A DNA stretch of 64,000 nt from Taklimakanibacter sp021828105 (GTDB lineage: Bacteria; Pseudomonadota; Alphaproteobacteria; Rhizobiales; Aestuariivirgaceae). Both the position numbers and the translations under genes were made by a program. The stretch covers positions 79,976 to 143,975 of the forward strand of contig JAKATG010000024.1 in NCBI GenBank assembly GCA_021828105.1. The letters run 5' to 3'. The notes under the pieces are model-generated. The model had not been told where the DNA came from, did no database searches, and saw nothing but the letters and a program-made list of their open reading frames with translations. Shown piece by piece: positions 8,154 to 16,424 of this stretch (its first letter is position 1; every line of letters starts with the position of its first letter).

Positions 8154-9026
8154 ATGATCGGCCGCGCTGCCCGGATAACCGCTCTTGCCGCCCTCATCGC
8201 CGTCGCACCGGCGGGCCTCAGCCTGCTCGGCGCGCAGGATCTGAGCGTCACCCCGGCGCCCAAGGAGAACGAACCGCCGCCTTTGCCGCGCTTCCGTCAG
8301 ATCGATCTCGGCGGCAAACCCCTTTCCTTCACACGCGGTGAGATCACGATACTGGCGGATGACGACTTCCCGCCCTTCAGCTATGCGGGCCCCACGGGTG
8401 AGCCCCAGGGCATCGCGGTCGAGGCGGCGCAAGCGGCCTGCCAGGAACTGCGCACCAAATGCCAGGTCGTGCTGATGCCATGGCAAACGCTGTCGGGCGA
8501 TCTCTCGGCCGGCGGCATCGTCGCGGGCCTCAGGCTCGACGATGCGACATTGGCAAAATTCCAGCCGACCCGTCCGATCTATCGGGCCCTTGGCCGCTTC
8601 GTGGTGCGCAAGGATAGCGAGCTCACCCAGGTGACGCGCGATGCCATCGCCGGCAAGCGCATCGGGGTCCTTGCCGGCAGCGGTTATGAGGGGTGGCTCA
8701 AGCGCAATTTCGCCGACTCGGTGATCGTTCCCTATCCGAGCCTCGCCGATCTCGAGGAGGCGCTGCGCACCACCAAGGTCGAGATCCTGTTCGGCGACGG
8801 GCTGCAGCTCGTCTATTGGATGCGCGGCAGCGCCTCGCAGAATTGCTGCAAATATGTCGACGGCGCCTATTATGACGACGCCTCGTTCAGCCGTCCCTAC
8901 GTCTTCCTGGTCCGGCGCGGCGATGAGGAGTTGAAACAGGCTTTCGACTATGCGCTCGACCAGTTGCAGGAGCAGGGCGCCTATGCGCGCATCTTCAGCC
9001 GCTATGTCCCGGCGCGCTTCTGGTAG
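8154..9026 (+). CDS. Transporter substrate-binding domain protein (SBP family 3)
   Basis: Periplasmic amino-acid-type binding protein of 290 residues with an N-terminal hydrophobic signal. The ligand-binding fold is suggested by ILADDDFPPFSY, GIAVEAAQAAC and AGKRIGVLAGSGYEGWL. The ATG at 8154 places the signal peptide at the N-terminus; a TTG at 8109 would add 15 residues before it. No permease or ATPase is adjacent, so it is either an orphan binding protein or a sensor-like protein. The 3' end overlaps convergent pyrD by 25 nt. Confidence 0.85.
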   Translation: MIGRAARITALAALIAVAPAGLSLLGAQDLSVTPAPKENEPPPLPRFRQIDLGGKPLSFTRGEITILADDDFPPFSYAGPTGEPQGIAVEAAQAACQELRTKCQVVLMPWQTLSGDLSAGGIVAGLRLDDATLAKFQPTRPIYRALGRFVVRKDSELTQVTRDAIAGKRIGVLAGSGYEGWLKRNFADSVIVPYPSLADLEEALRTTKVEILFGDGLQLVYWMRGSASQNCCKYVDGAYYDDASFSRPYVFLVRRGDEELKQAFDYALDQLQEQGAYARIFSRYVPARFW

Positions 9027-10081
9027 TCGGACGCCTTGCTGCCCACCAACTCGGCGATGCTCGCGACGCCTGAGGCCTCAAGCCTCTCGGTGAGCCCCGC
9101 GACGATCTCAGCGATGAGCGCCGGCCCTTTGAAGACGAGCGCCGAATAGAGCTGCAGCAAGCTGGCGCCGGCCTCGATCTTGGCGATGGCCTTGTCCGCA
9201 CTGTCGATGCCGCCCACGCCGACGAGCGGAATGCGCCGCTCGAGGCGCAGGAACAAGCGCGCCAGCATCCGGGTGGATGGCGCAAAGAGCGGACGGCCGG
9301 ACAGGCCTCCCGTCTCTGGCGCCAAGGGCGAGCCGAGATCGGGCCGCGCCAGCGTCGTGTTGGAGACGATGACGCCGTCGACCTTCATGGCGAGGAATAC
9401 CGCCGCCATGTCGTCGAGCGCGTCATCGGCGAGATCGGGGGCGATCTTCACCAGGAGCGGCGGCGATGTTCGGCTGCCACGCGCATCACTCAAGCGCCTG
9501 AGCAAGGCTTCGAGCTCCGCTTTCGCTTGCAGATCGCGCAGGCCCGGCGTGTTGGGCGAGGAGATATTCACCGTCAGATAGCTCGCAATATCGGCGAAGG
9601 CCTCGAAGCCCCGGACATAGTCGGCGATGCGGTCGTCCGTGATCTTGTTGGCGCCGATATTGACGCCGACGATCCCGCCACGGCCGCGGCGCGCTTCGAG
9701 GCGGCGGCGCAAAGCGAGATGGCCCTCATTGTTGAAGCCCATGCGGTTGATCACCGCCTCGTCCTCGCGCAAGCGGAACAGGCGCGGCCGCGGATTGCCG
9801 TCCTGGGCCCTAGGCGTGACGGTGCCCACTTCGACGAAGCTCAGGCCTTGCGCCAGCATCTGATCGGGCACTTCGCCATTCTTGTCGAAGCCGGCGGCAA
9901 GCCCCAGCGGATGGTCGAATTGCAATCCAAAGGCATCGACGCGCAAGGAGGTGTCAGGCCGCGGCGACGCGGCCAAGGGCGCCACGCGCAAGGCCGCGAT
10001 GGTGAGGCGATGCGCCGTCTCGGCATCGAGCGCCTGGAGCAGCGGATTGAAGAGCGGGAACGCTCGTTCGGCGAGCGTCAT
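9002..10081 (-). CDS. pyrD: Quinone-dependent dihydroorotate dehydrogenase
   Basis: Class 2 DHODH, 359 residues, oxidises dihydroorotate to orotate in pyrimidine synthesis and passes electrons to quinone at the inner membrane. Motifs: HPLGLAAGFDKNGE (FMN/substrate site), NRMGFNNEG, and TVNISSPNTPGLR with the class 2 catalytic Ser. The N-terminal helices that contact the membrane are present. The start overlaps the end of the DUF952 gene by 4 nt (ATGA), so the two form an operon. Confidence 0.97.
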   Translation of the reverse strand: MTLAERAFPLFNPLLQALDAETAHRLTIAALRVAPLAASPRPDTSLRVDAFGLQFDHPLGLAAGFDKNGEVPDQMLAQGLSFVEVGTVTPRAQDGNPRPRLFRLREDEAVINRMGFNNEGHLALRRRLEARRGRGGIVGVNIGANKITDDRIADYVRGFEAFADIASYLTVNISSPNTPGLRDLQAKAELEALLRRLSDARGSRTSPPLLVKIAPDLADDALDDMAAVFLAMKVDGVIVSNTTLARPDLGSPLAPETGGLSGRPLFAPSTRMLARLFLRLERRIPLVGVGGIDSADKAIAKIEAGASLLQLYSALVFKGPALIAEIVAGLTERLEASGVASIAELVGSKASDYQKRAGT

Positions 10082-10422
10082 GACGGGATGTCCGCCGGGA
10101 ATTCATGCGCCGTTCCCCGCCACGGCAAAGGCATGACGGAACGAACGCTCCCCACCGCGAGCGGCGCATAGAGATGCGGAAAGAGATCGCCACCCCGAGA
10201 TTTTTCCCAGCGCAATTCAGGCCCCAAGACTTCCGTTTCGACGGCAAGGAGAACGAGATCCTGACGATGGGCGAAGTGGCGTCGCGCCGTCTCGCGCAAC
10301 TGAGGAGCGGCGGAAAAATGGATGTAGCCGTCCTCGCGGTCGACCGCAGAACCGGCAAATTGGCCTTGCGCCAAGGCCTTTTCCCATTCCTCCCGGTCGC
10401 AGATTTTGTAGATCGTCGGCAT
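10078..10422 (-). CDS. DUF952 domain-containing protein
   Basis: Small cytoplasmic protein, 114 residues from MPTIYKICDREEW; an ATG 7 codons earlier is possible. The stretch DREDGYIHFS followed by HFAHRQDLVLLAV is the DUF952 signature. Homologues often lie directly upstream of pyrD in alphaproteobacteria, as here, where the two overlap by ATGA. The biochemical function is not known. Confidence 0.88.
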   Translation of the reverse strand: MPTIYKICDREEWEKALAQGQFAGSAVDREDGYIHFSAAPQLRETARRHFAHRQDLVLLAVETEVLGPELRWEKSRGGDLFPHLYAPLAVGSVRSVMPLPWRGTAHEFPADIPS

Positions 10423-10608
10423 GGCCCATCCTTCGCTGCGCAAGAGCCTTAAACCATAGATTCAAGGCCCGGAACGGCACAAATCGTCGTCCCTGGACCG
10501 GCTTTTGAGCGGATTCGCGGGACTCGACAAAGGTCATAATTTAAGGTATTAGTTCCTATAAATACGAAAACAACGAACCTTACCGGCACCCTGTCAGGGA
10601 GCGTGGCC

Positions 10609-11244
10609 ATGTTCACTCACAAGCAAGTTTGGGCGGCGATCGACGTCATCGCCGAACGTTACGGATTCTCCGCCTCGGGCCTCGCCAAGAAAGCCGGGCT
10701 CGATCCGACTTCGTTCAATCCGTCCAAGCGCCATGGACCGGATGGACGGCCGCGCTGGCCCACAACCGAAAGCATCGCGCGCGTGCTCGAAGCCTCGGGT
10801 GCCTCGGTCGAGGAGTTCAGCGATTTGCTCAGCGGCCGCAAAGGCCAACCGCCCAAGCGACGGCAGATCCCGATGATCGGCTTCACGCAAGTGGGCAAGC
10901 CCGGCTTCTTCGACGATTCAGGCTTTCCGGTCGGCACGTCGTGGGACGAGATCGAGGCGCCGGGCATCGTCGATCAGAATGCCTATGCCGTCGAGATCCA
11001 GGGCGAAAGCATGCTGCCCGTCTATCGCGAGGGCGATATCGTCATCGTCTCGCCCTCGACGTCGATCCGCAAAGGCGACCGGGTGATCGCCAGGACGACG
11101 ACCGGCGAGGTGCTGGCGCGCATCCTGCACCGCCAATCGGCCAAGACCGTCGAGCTCGCTTCCTTCAACCCAGCCGAGGAGATCAAGAGCATCGACATGA
11201 AGGACATCGACTGGGTCGCCCGGATCATCTGGGCGGGACAGTAG
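10609..11244 (+). CDS. XRE/S24-type transcriptional regulator
   Basis: LexA/CI-like regulator of 211 residues: N-terminal HTH (about 5-75) and C-terminal S24 peptidase-fold domain (about 86-205). The catalytic Ser is present (GESMLP, Ser134), but at the usual Lys position of the GEVxxK motif the sequence is GEVLARIL, with Arg171. Autocleavage may therefore be impaired. Start: ATG at 10609, with AGGGAG 7 nt upstream; a GTG at 10603 is too close to that site. It is divergent from the DUF952-pyrD operon. Confidence 0.88.
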   Translation: MFTHKQVWAAIDVIAERYGFSASGLAKKAGLDPTSFNPSKRHGPDGRPRWPTTESIARVLEASGASVEEFSDLLSGRKGQPPKRRQIPMIGFTQVGKPGFFDDSGFPVGTSWDEIEAPGIVDQNAYAVEIQGESMLPVYREGDIVIVSPSTSIRKGDRVIARTTTGEVLARILHRQSAKTVELASFNPAEEIKSIDMKDIDWVARIIWAGQ

Positions 11245-11315
11245 GCGACGGCGGGAAATCCAGGCAACCTTCAAGAAGGGGCGACTGGACTGTAGGTTCC
11301 ACCCGGAGGCGTGAC

Positions 11316-11519
11316 ATGCCTGTTTCGCAGCTGATCGTGATCGCTTTTCTTTATGCTCTCATGGCCGGCACTCCAGCCCTCGCCAACCCTCCTGCCGCAG
11401 GCACATCCGAAGCCGCAGCGACGTCAGAACCTCCAGGCCCCGGATGCCCCAGCATACCAGGTGGACCCGGACCACTGCCGGATGACGAAGACGATGACGA
11501 GCTGGAATTCGCCGTCTGA
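11316..11519 (+). CDS. Small exported Pro/acidic-rich hypothetical protein
   Basis: Sixty-seven residues starting at an ATG with GGAGG 7 nt upstream. A clear signal peptide (LIVIAFLYALMAGTPALA) is followed by a short mature part rich in Pro, Gly and acidic residues (PDDEDDDELEF). It contains TSEPPGP, which also occurs in the C-terminal part of the next gene. The function is unknown. The RBS, the signal peptide and the shared motif argue that it is a real gene. Confidence 0.6.
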   Translation: MPVSQLIVIAFLYALMAGTPALANPPAAGTSEAAATSEPPGPGCPSIPGGPGPLPDDEDDDELEFAV

Positions 11520-11593
11520 TCGAAGGCCACCCTTCTGATCACAACAATGTGGCTCGAGTGCCCAGATCAAAGCGGCCTGCGCAACAACAATCA

Positions 11594-11626
11594 TTGACAA
11601 AAAGCCTATGCTTAACCTAAGGTTAA
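11594..11626 (+). promoter_or_regulatory. Putative promoter with palindrome upstream of the FecR-domain gene
   Basis: TTGACA at 11594-11599 could be a -35 box. About 18 nt downstream, TAAGGT could serve as a weak -10, and it overlaps the perfect inverted repeat TTAACC-TAA-GGTTAA (11612-11626). The palindrome could be an operator or a CtrA-like half-site pair. It lies about 55 nt upstream of the ATG at 11680. Confidence 0.4.
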
Positions 11627-11679
11627 TTCCAGAGAGGGGGTAAATGGGCGATCTAGGGCTCGCCTCCGGAGAATGTATC

Positions 11680-12558
11680 ATGCGAAGCAGGCAGCAGTTT
11701 GCCATCGCGCTTTCTTTTGCTTTCATCGCCTGCAGTCCCGCCATTGCCGCCACACCGATCGGCAAAGCGGTGCAAGCCTCGACGACGGTCAGCGCCAATG
11801 GGCGCACCTTGCAGAGATCGTCACCGATCTTCTTGAATGACGTGCTGAGATCGAACGCGACCGGCGTCGGCCAGTTCGTCTTCGACGACGGCACCAAGCT
11901 CGCCATGGGTCCCTCGGCGTCGCTCACCATCGACAAGTCGATTTACAAGGGCGCGTCGGCGCAGCGCGCCAGCATCCAAGCCTCCAAGGGCGCCTTCCGC
12001 TATATCAGCGGCGCCTTCTCCGGCAAGAAGATCGCGACGCCCTATGGCACCATAGGCATCCGCGGCACGGCTTTTGATTTCACCATTCGCAACGGCCGGG
12101 TCTATGTGCTTTTGTTCCGTGGCGCCGTCAGCTTCTGCGGCGGCGGCGGCTGCAAGACCCTCACCCGCACATGCGACTTTCTCGTCGCCGGCGGCGGTAA
12201 GGTCAGCACTCCGCAAGCCTTGAGCGCCGGCATGGAGTCCGGGCTGAATGTCAACCAGGCCTTCCCGCTGCTCGCCAATCAGGGCCGGCTCGGCTCGCAA
12301 TTCCGCCAGGCCGGCAAAAACTGCTTCAGCCGCGCGGCCCGGAGGGGTCTCGGTGCAACGCCGGCGGGATTGAAGGCCGCTCTTGGATCGACATCTGAAC
12401 CTCCGGGTCCCGCCCCAGATCCAGATCCAGATCCAGGCTCAGGTCCAGGAACGAGCAAGTCGAATAAGGGCTTCGGCAATGGCGATGAAGGTGACGGATC
12501 GCGTAGTGACAACGACAACCCCGGCAAGGGACACGGCGGCCCTCACGGCAAGAAGTAA
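11680..12558 (+). CDS. FecR domain-containing exported protein
   Basis: Protein of 292 residues with a signal peptide (residues 1-22, cleavage near AIAA). A FecR-like beta domain (about 28-150) carries DDGTKLAMGPSASLTID and ATPYGTIGIRGTAFDF. Four cysteines cluster in SFCGGGGCKTLTRTCDF. The last 55 residues are low complexity: TSEPPGP, a Pro-Asp run, then Gly/Asp/Lys-rich. Start: ATG at 11680 with GGAG 8 nt upstream. FecR domains outside the iron-sensing family often occur in cell-surface proteins; no sigma factor or TonB receptor is nearby, so a FecR signalling role is not supported. Confidence 0.82.
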   Translation: MRSRQQFAIALSFAFIACSPAIAATPIGKAVQASTTVSANGRTLQRSSPIFLNDVLRSNATGVGQFVFDDGTKLAMGPSASLTIDKSIYKGASAQRASIQASKGAFRYISGAFSGKKIATPYGTIGIRGTAFDFTIRNGRVYVLLFRGAVSFCGGGGCKTLTRTCDFLVAGGGKVSTPQALSAGMESGLNVNQAFPLLANQGRLGSQFRQAGKNCFSRAARRGLGATPAGLKAALGSTSEPPGPAPDPDPDPGSGPGTSKSNKGFGNGDEGDGSRSDNDNPGKGHGGPHGKK

Positions 12559-12564
12559 TCCGTC

Positions 12565-14208
12565 TTATCCCAATTCGCCCTTGAGCGCCTTGCCGATCAA
12601 AGCGCGCGTATTGTCGATGCCGTAGAGGGCCGCGAATGAACCGAAGCGCGGTCCCTTCTCCTCGCCCAGCAACACCTGATAGAGCGTGTTGAACCAGGCG
12701 AGCGACACGCCCATCGAACCGTCCTTCTGCACGGTCTTATAGGGATCGCGCCGGCCGATATCGTAGACCGCCTGCTGGATCTCTTCGGGCGTCGCTTCCT
12801 TGGGCAAACGACCCAGCGCGTCGGACAAGTCCTCGAGCGCCTGGCGCTCATCGGCCGTCGCCTGGCGATAGCGCTTCTGCGGCTTCACGAAATCCTGGAA
12901 ATAGCGGATGGCATAGCCGACCAGCGCATCGAGACGCGGATGCGTTTCGGGCGACACGGAGGGCGCATAGCGCTTGAGGAATGCCCACAGCACGTCCTTG
13001 CTCTCGGCATTGGCGACGGCGACGAGATTGAGAAGCAGCGCGAAGGACACCGTCTGGGTGCGGCCGCCCTGATCGGAGACCAGCACTTCCGGCTTGGGCG
13101 GCGAGCCTGCATGAATGTGCCAGACCGGATTGGTGAGGCGCTGCGCCATATCCTGGCGCGGATAGGCGTCGAGGAAAGCCTGATAATCATCGACGGCGCG
13201 CGGGATCACGTCGAAATAGAGCTTCTTCGCCTCACGCGGCTTCAAATACATGAAGAGCTGCAGACTTTGCGGATCGGCATAGGTCAGCCATTCATCGATG
13301 GTGAGGCCGTTGCCCTTGGACTTCGAGATCTTCTGGCCCTTTTCATCGAGGAAGAGCTCGTAATTGAAGCCGTCGGGCGGGTTCGAGCCCAGCACTTTGC
13401 AGATGCGGCTCGCGAGCTTCACGGAATCGATGAGATCCTTGCCCGACATTTCATAATCGACGTCGAGCGCATACCAGCGCATCGCCCAGTCGGGCTTCCA
13501 TTGCAGCTTGCAGTGTCCACCCGTGACCGGTGTCTCATAGGCTTTGCCCGAGGCCGGATCGCGCCAGACAATGGTGCCTGCTTTCACATCGCGGCTCTCG
13601 ATCGGCACCTGCATGACGACGCCCGATTCCGGATGCACCGGCAGGAAGGGCGAATAGGTCTGCGAGCGCTCCTCGCGCAGCGACGGCAGCATGATCGCCA
13701 TGATCTCGTCATAGCATTCGAGCGCACGCAGCAATGCCTGATCGAAGCGGCCGGATGTATAGTACTCCGTGGCGCTGGCGAATTCGTATTTGAAGCCATA
13801 GGCATCGAGGAACCGGCGCAGCATCGCATTGTTGTGATGCCCGAAGCTCTCAAATTTGCCGAAGGGATCGGGGATCGAGGTGAGCTTGCGGCCGAGATGC
13901 TGGGCGACCATTTCCTTGTTCGGAATATTGTCCGGCACCTTGCGCAGGCCGTCCATGTCGTCGGAAAAGCACAGAAGACGGGTGGGAATGTCCGACATGG
14001 TCTCGAAGGCATGGCGCACCATGGAGGTGCGCGCCACCTCGCCGAAGGTGCCGATATGGGGAAGGCCCGAGGGGCCATAACCGGTCTCGAACAGCACTTC
14101 CTTCACCGGCTGTTTTTTACCCTTCACGCGCTCCAGAAGCTTGCGGGCCTCTTCGAAAGGCCACGCCTTGCTGGCGAGAGCGGCGGCGCGAAGGTGTTGG
14201 TCGGTCAT
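12565..14208 (-). CDS. lysK: Lysine--tRNA ligase, class I
   Basis: Class I LysRS, 547 residues, charges tRNA-Lys in the cytoplasm. The HIGH-like motif is GPSGLPHIGTFGE (about 45-57) and the KMSKS motif is KISKSKGNG. Class I LysRS is typical of archaea and of alphaproteobacteria, where it replaces the class II enzyme. The ATG at 14208 was chosen; an upstream in-frame start would run into the terminator hairpin before the gene. It is monocistronic and convergent with the FecR-domain gene. Confidence 0.96.
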   Translation of the reverse strand: MTDQHLRAAALASKAWPFEEARKLLERVKGKKQPVKEVLFETGYGPSGLPHIGTFGEVARTSMVRHAFETMSDIPTRLLCFSDDMDGLRKVPDNIPNKEMVAQHLGRKLTSIPDPFGKFESFGHHNNAMLRRFLDAYGFKYEFASATEYYTSGRFDQALLRALECYDEIMAIMLPSLREERSQTYSPFLPVHPESGVVMQVPIESRDVKAGTIVWRDPASGKAYETPVTGGHCKLQWKPDWAMRWYALDVDYEMSGKDLIDSVKLASRICKVLGSNPPDGFNYELFLDEKGQKISKSKGNGLTIDEWLTYADPQSLQLFMYLKPREAKKLYFDVIPRAVDDYQAFLDAYPRQDMAQRLTNPVWHIHAGSPPKPEVLVSDQGGRTQTVSFALLLNLVAVANAESKDVLWAFLKRYAPSVSPETHPRLDALVGYAIRYFQDFVKPQKRYRQATADERQALEDLSDALGRLPKEATPEEIQQAVYDIGRRDPYKTVQKDGSMGVSLAWFNTLYQVLLGEEKGPRFGSFAALYGIDNTRALIGKALKGELG

Positions 14209-14238
14209 TGTCCTGTCTTTGCTGGTTAGAATGAGAAA

Positions 14239-14267
14239 GCCCGGCAAATCCTGAAGATTTGCCGGGC
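14239..14267 (-). terminator. Rho-independent terminator of the aldo/keto reductase gene
   Basis: A perfect 12-bp stem (GCCCGGCAAATC and its complement) with a 5-nt loop. On the minus strand it is followed by TTTCTCATT and lies about 30 nt after the aldo/keto reductase stop codon, before lysK starts. Confidence 0.75.
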
Positions 14268-14295
14268 CTTCGTCTATAAGCCACGATCCTTGACG

Positions 14296-15330
14296 TCAAC
14301 CTCGGTCGACCGGGAAGGGATTGCGCTCGGCAAAGTCCAATTGGTGCCAATAGGGATAGGGCGGCGTGGTGAGGCTCGCCGCATCGAGCTTCGCCACCTG
14401 CTCCTTGGTGAGGTTCCAGCCGACCGCCCCCAGATTCTGCTTGAGCTGCTCCTCGTTGCGGGCGCCGATGATCACCGTCGAGACGGAAGGCCGCTGCAAG
14501 AGCCAGTTGAGGGCGATCTGCGGAACGGTCTTGCCGGTCTCCTGAGCGACCTCGTCCAGCGCATCGACCACCTTATAGAGATAGTCTTCCGGCACCGGGG
14601 GTCCGTTATCGGCGGTCTTGTGCAGGCGGCTCTGCTTCGGCAAGGGGGCGCCCCGACGCAATTTGCCGGTGAGGCGGCCCCAGCCCAGAGGCGACCACAC
14701 CACGCAGCCGACACCCTGGTCGAGGGCGAGCGGCATCAGCTCCAGCTCATAATCGCGCCCGACCAGCGAGTAATAGGCTTGATGCGCGACATAGCGGGCA
14801 TAGCCGTAGCGCTGTTGGACACAGAGCGACTTCATCAGATGCCAGCCGGAGAAATTCGAGCAGCCGAGATAGCGGATCTTGCCCTGGCGCACGAGATCGT
14901 CGAGCGTCGACGTCACTTCCTCGATCGGCGTCTTGGCATCGAAGCCATGCAGCTGGAAGAGATCGATCACATCGGTGCCGAGGCGCTTCAGGCTGCCCTC
15001 GACCTGCTTGATGAGGTGATAGCGCGATGAGCCGACATCGTTGGGCTCGTCGGAAAAACGGAACGTGGCCTTGGTCGAGATCAGGACCTTGTCGCGGCGA
15101 CCCTTGATCGCCTTGCCCAGCACTTCTTCCGAAAGACCGTTCGAATAGACATCGGCGGTGTCGAACATGCTGACGCCGGCATCGAGGCAGGTGCTGACGA
15201 TCCGTGTCGCCTCATCGACGCCGGTCGCTCCCCAGGCCTTGAAAAATTCATTGCCGCCGCCAAAAGTCGCCGTCCCCATGGTAAGGGCCGGTACCTTGAA
15301 TCCCGAGCCGCCAAGCTGCCTGAACTCCAT
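14296..15330 (-). CDS. Aldo/keto reductase
   Basis: NADPH-dependent AKR of 344 residues with a TIM-barrel fold. FDTADVYSNGLSEE contains the catalytic Asp and Tyr; the catalytic Lys is in KVLISTKATF and the His in LFQLHGFD. Near the C-terminus VSTVIIGARNEEQLKQNL is the cofactor-binding segment. The start at ATG 15330 has GGAGAAGG upstream. It resembles the YghZ/voltage-gated-potassium-channel-beta subgroup; the substrate is unknown. Confidence 0.93.
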   Translation of the reverse strand: MEFRQLGGSGFKVPALTMGTATFGGGNEFFKAWGATGVDEATRIVSTCLDAGVSMFDTADVYSNGLSEEVLGKAIKGRRDKVLISTKATFRFSDEPNDVGSSRYHLIKQVEGSLKRLGTDVIDLFQLHGFDAKTPIEEVTSTLDDLVRQGKIRYLGCSNFSGWHLMKSLCVQQRYGYARYVAHQAYYSLVGRDYELELMPLALDQGVGCVVWSPLGWGRLTGKLRRGAPLPKQSRLHKTADNGPPVPEDYLYKVVDALDEVAQETGKTVPQIALNWLLQRPSVSTVIIGARNEEQLKQNLGAVGWNLTKEQVAKLDAASLTTPPYPYWHQLDFAERNPFPVDRG

Positions 15331-15438
15331 GATCCTTCTCCTCTCGATTGCAGGCCGGCGATCATGCAGGCGCTTGGCCACCTGGCAAGCGAGAAATGCG
15401 GATGGGTGCTATCGGCCTGGTGCGGTGCTGCCCAATCT

Positions 15439-16302
15439 TCAGGCAGTGGCGAGATTCTTGCTGAGAAACTCGACAGTACGGCTCCAGGCCAGTTCGGCCG
15501 TGTCCTTGTTGTAGCGCGCCGCATTGGTGTCGTTGTTGAAGGCGTGATTGGCGCCCTCATAGATGAAGAGCTCGTAGACCTTGCCGTTGTCCTTGAGCGC
15601 CTTCTCGAAATCGGCAATGCCGGCATTGATGCGCTCATCCAGCCCGGCATAGTTGAGGAGAAGCGGCGCCTTGATGGCAGGCACCTGATCTGATTTGGGC
15701 TGGGAGCCATAGTAGACGACACCTGCAGCCAAAGCAGGCTCGTTCACCGCCAGTTCTCCAACCCGTCCGCCGCCCCAGCAGAAGCCGACCGCGCCGACCT
15801 TGCCGGTGCAATCCGGCCGCGCCGCCGAGACGGCGAGGCTCGCACGCGATATCGCGACCGTTTCTTCGGGCTTCAGCGTCTGGATCATCTCGCGCGCCTT
15901 GTCTTCGTCCTTAGGCGTCCCGCCCTTGATGCTCAGATAATCCGGCGCCAGCGCCAGGAAGCCCTCGGTTGCGATCCGTCGCGTCACATCCTTGATATGC
16001 GGATTGAGGCCGCGATTCTCGGAAATGACGATCACGCCGCCGGCCCTCTGATTGTTTTTCGGCTTGACCAGATAGCCCGATATTTTCCCAGCACTTGAAT
16101 CATAGGTGATCGTTTCGGGCGCGATGCGCGCGTCGCTTTCGGCCACCATCTCGGCCATGGCGTAATTGTTCTCGAGCGCCGGGAGGATGGCCGAGGCCGC
16201 AGCCGTGCCACCCGCCAGCAGGGTCAGCCTTTCGAGAAAGTCACGGCGCTTCATCTGGCCATGGGTGTAGCGGTCGAACAGATCGACATATTTCTGGTCC
16301 AT
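15439..16302 (-). CDS. Dienelactone hydrolase family protein
   Basis: Alpha/beta hydrolase of 287 residues. A twin-arginine-like leader (KRRDFLERLTLLAGG) indicates export. The nucleophile elbow is GFCWGGG with the Cys typical of dienelactone hydrolases, the acid is in LDERINAG and the His in GANHAFNND. Preceded by an intergenic region of about 120 nt shared with the divergent helicase gene. The physiological substrate is unknown. Confidence 0.92.
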   Translation of the reverse strand: MDQKYVDLFDRYTHGQMKRRDFLERLTLLAGGTAAASAILPALENNYAMAEMVAESDARIAPETITYDSSAGKISGYLVKPKNNQRAGGVIVISENRGLNPHIKDVTRRIATEGFLALAPDYLSIKGGTPKDEDKAREMIQTLKPEETVAISRASLAVSAARPDCTGKVGAVGFCWGGGRVGELAVNEPALAAGVVYYGSQPKSDQVPAIKAPLLLNYAGLDERINAGIADFEKALKDNGKVYELFIYEGANHAFNNDTNAARYNKDTAELAWSRTVEFLSKNLATA

Positions 16303-16424
16303 GATCTTCCTCCTCGTTGGAGGGGAACAATGCGGTCACCAGGTGACATGTTCCAGGCGGGCGTGATCACGATTAGCTGAGCGCAAGGCGCAGAGATTCC
16401 TGTACGCGCTCGTTTGATCACTGT

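Noticed and set aside
11680..12558. FecR-domain gene as an iron-uptake sigma/anti-sigma system
   Set aside because: No ECF sigma factor or TonB-dependent receptor is adjacent, and the protein has a cleavable signal peptide rather than the anti-sigma topology.
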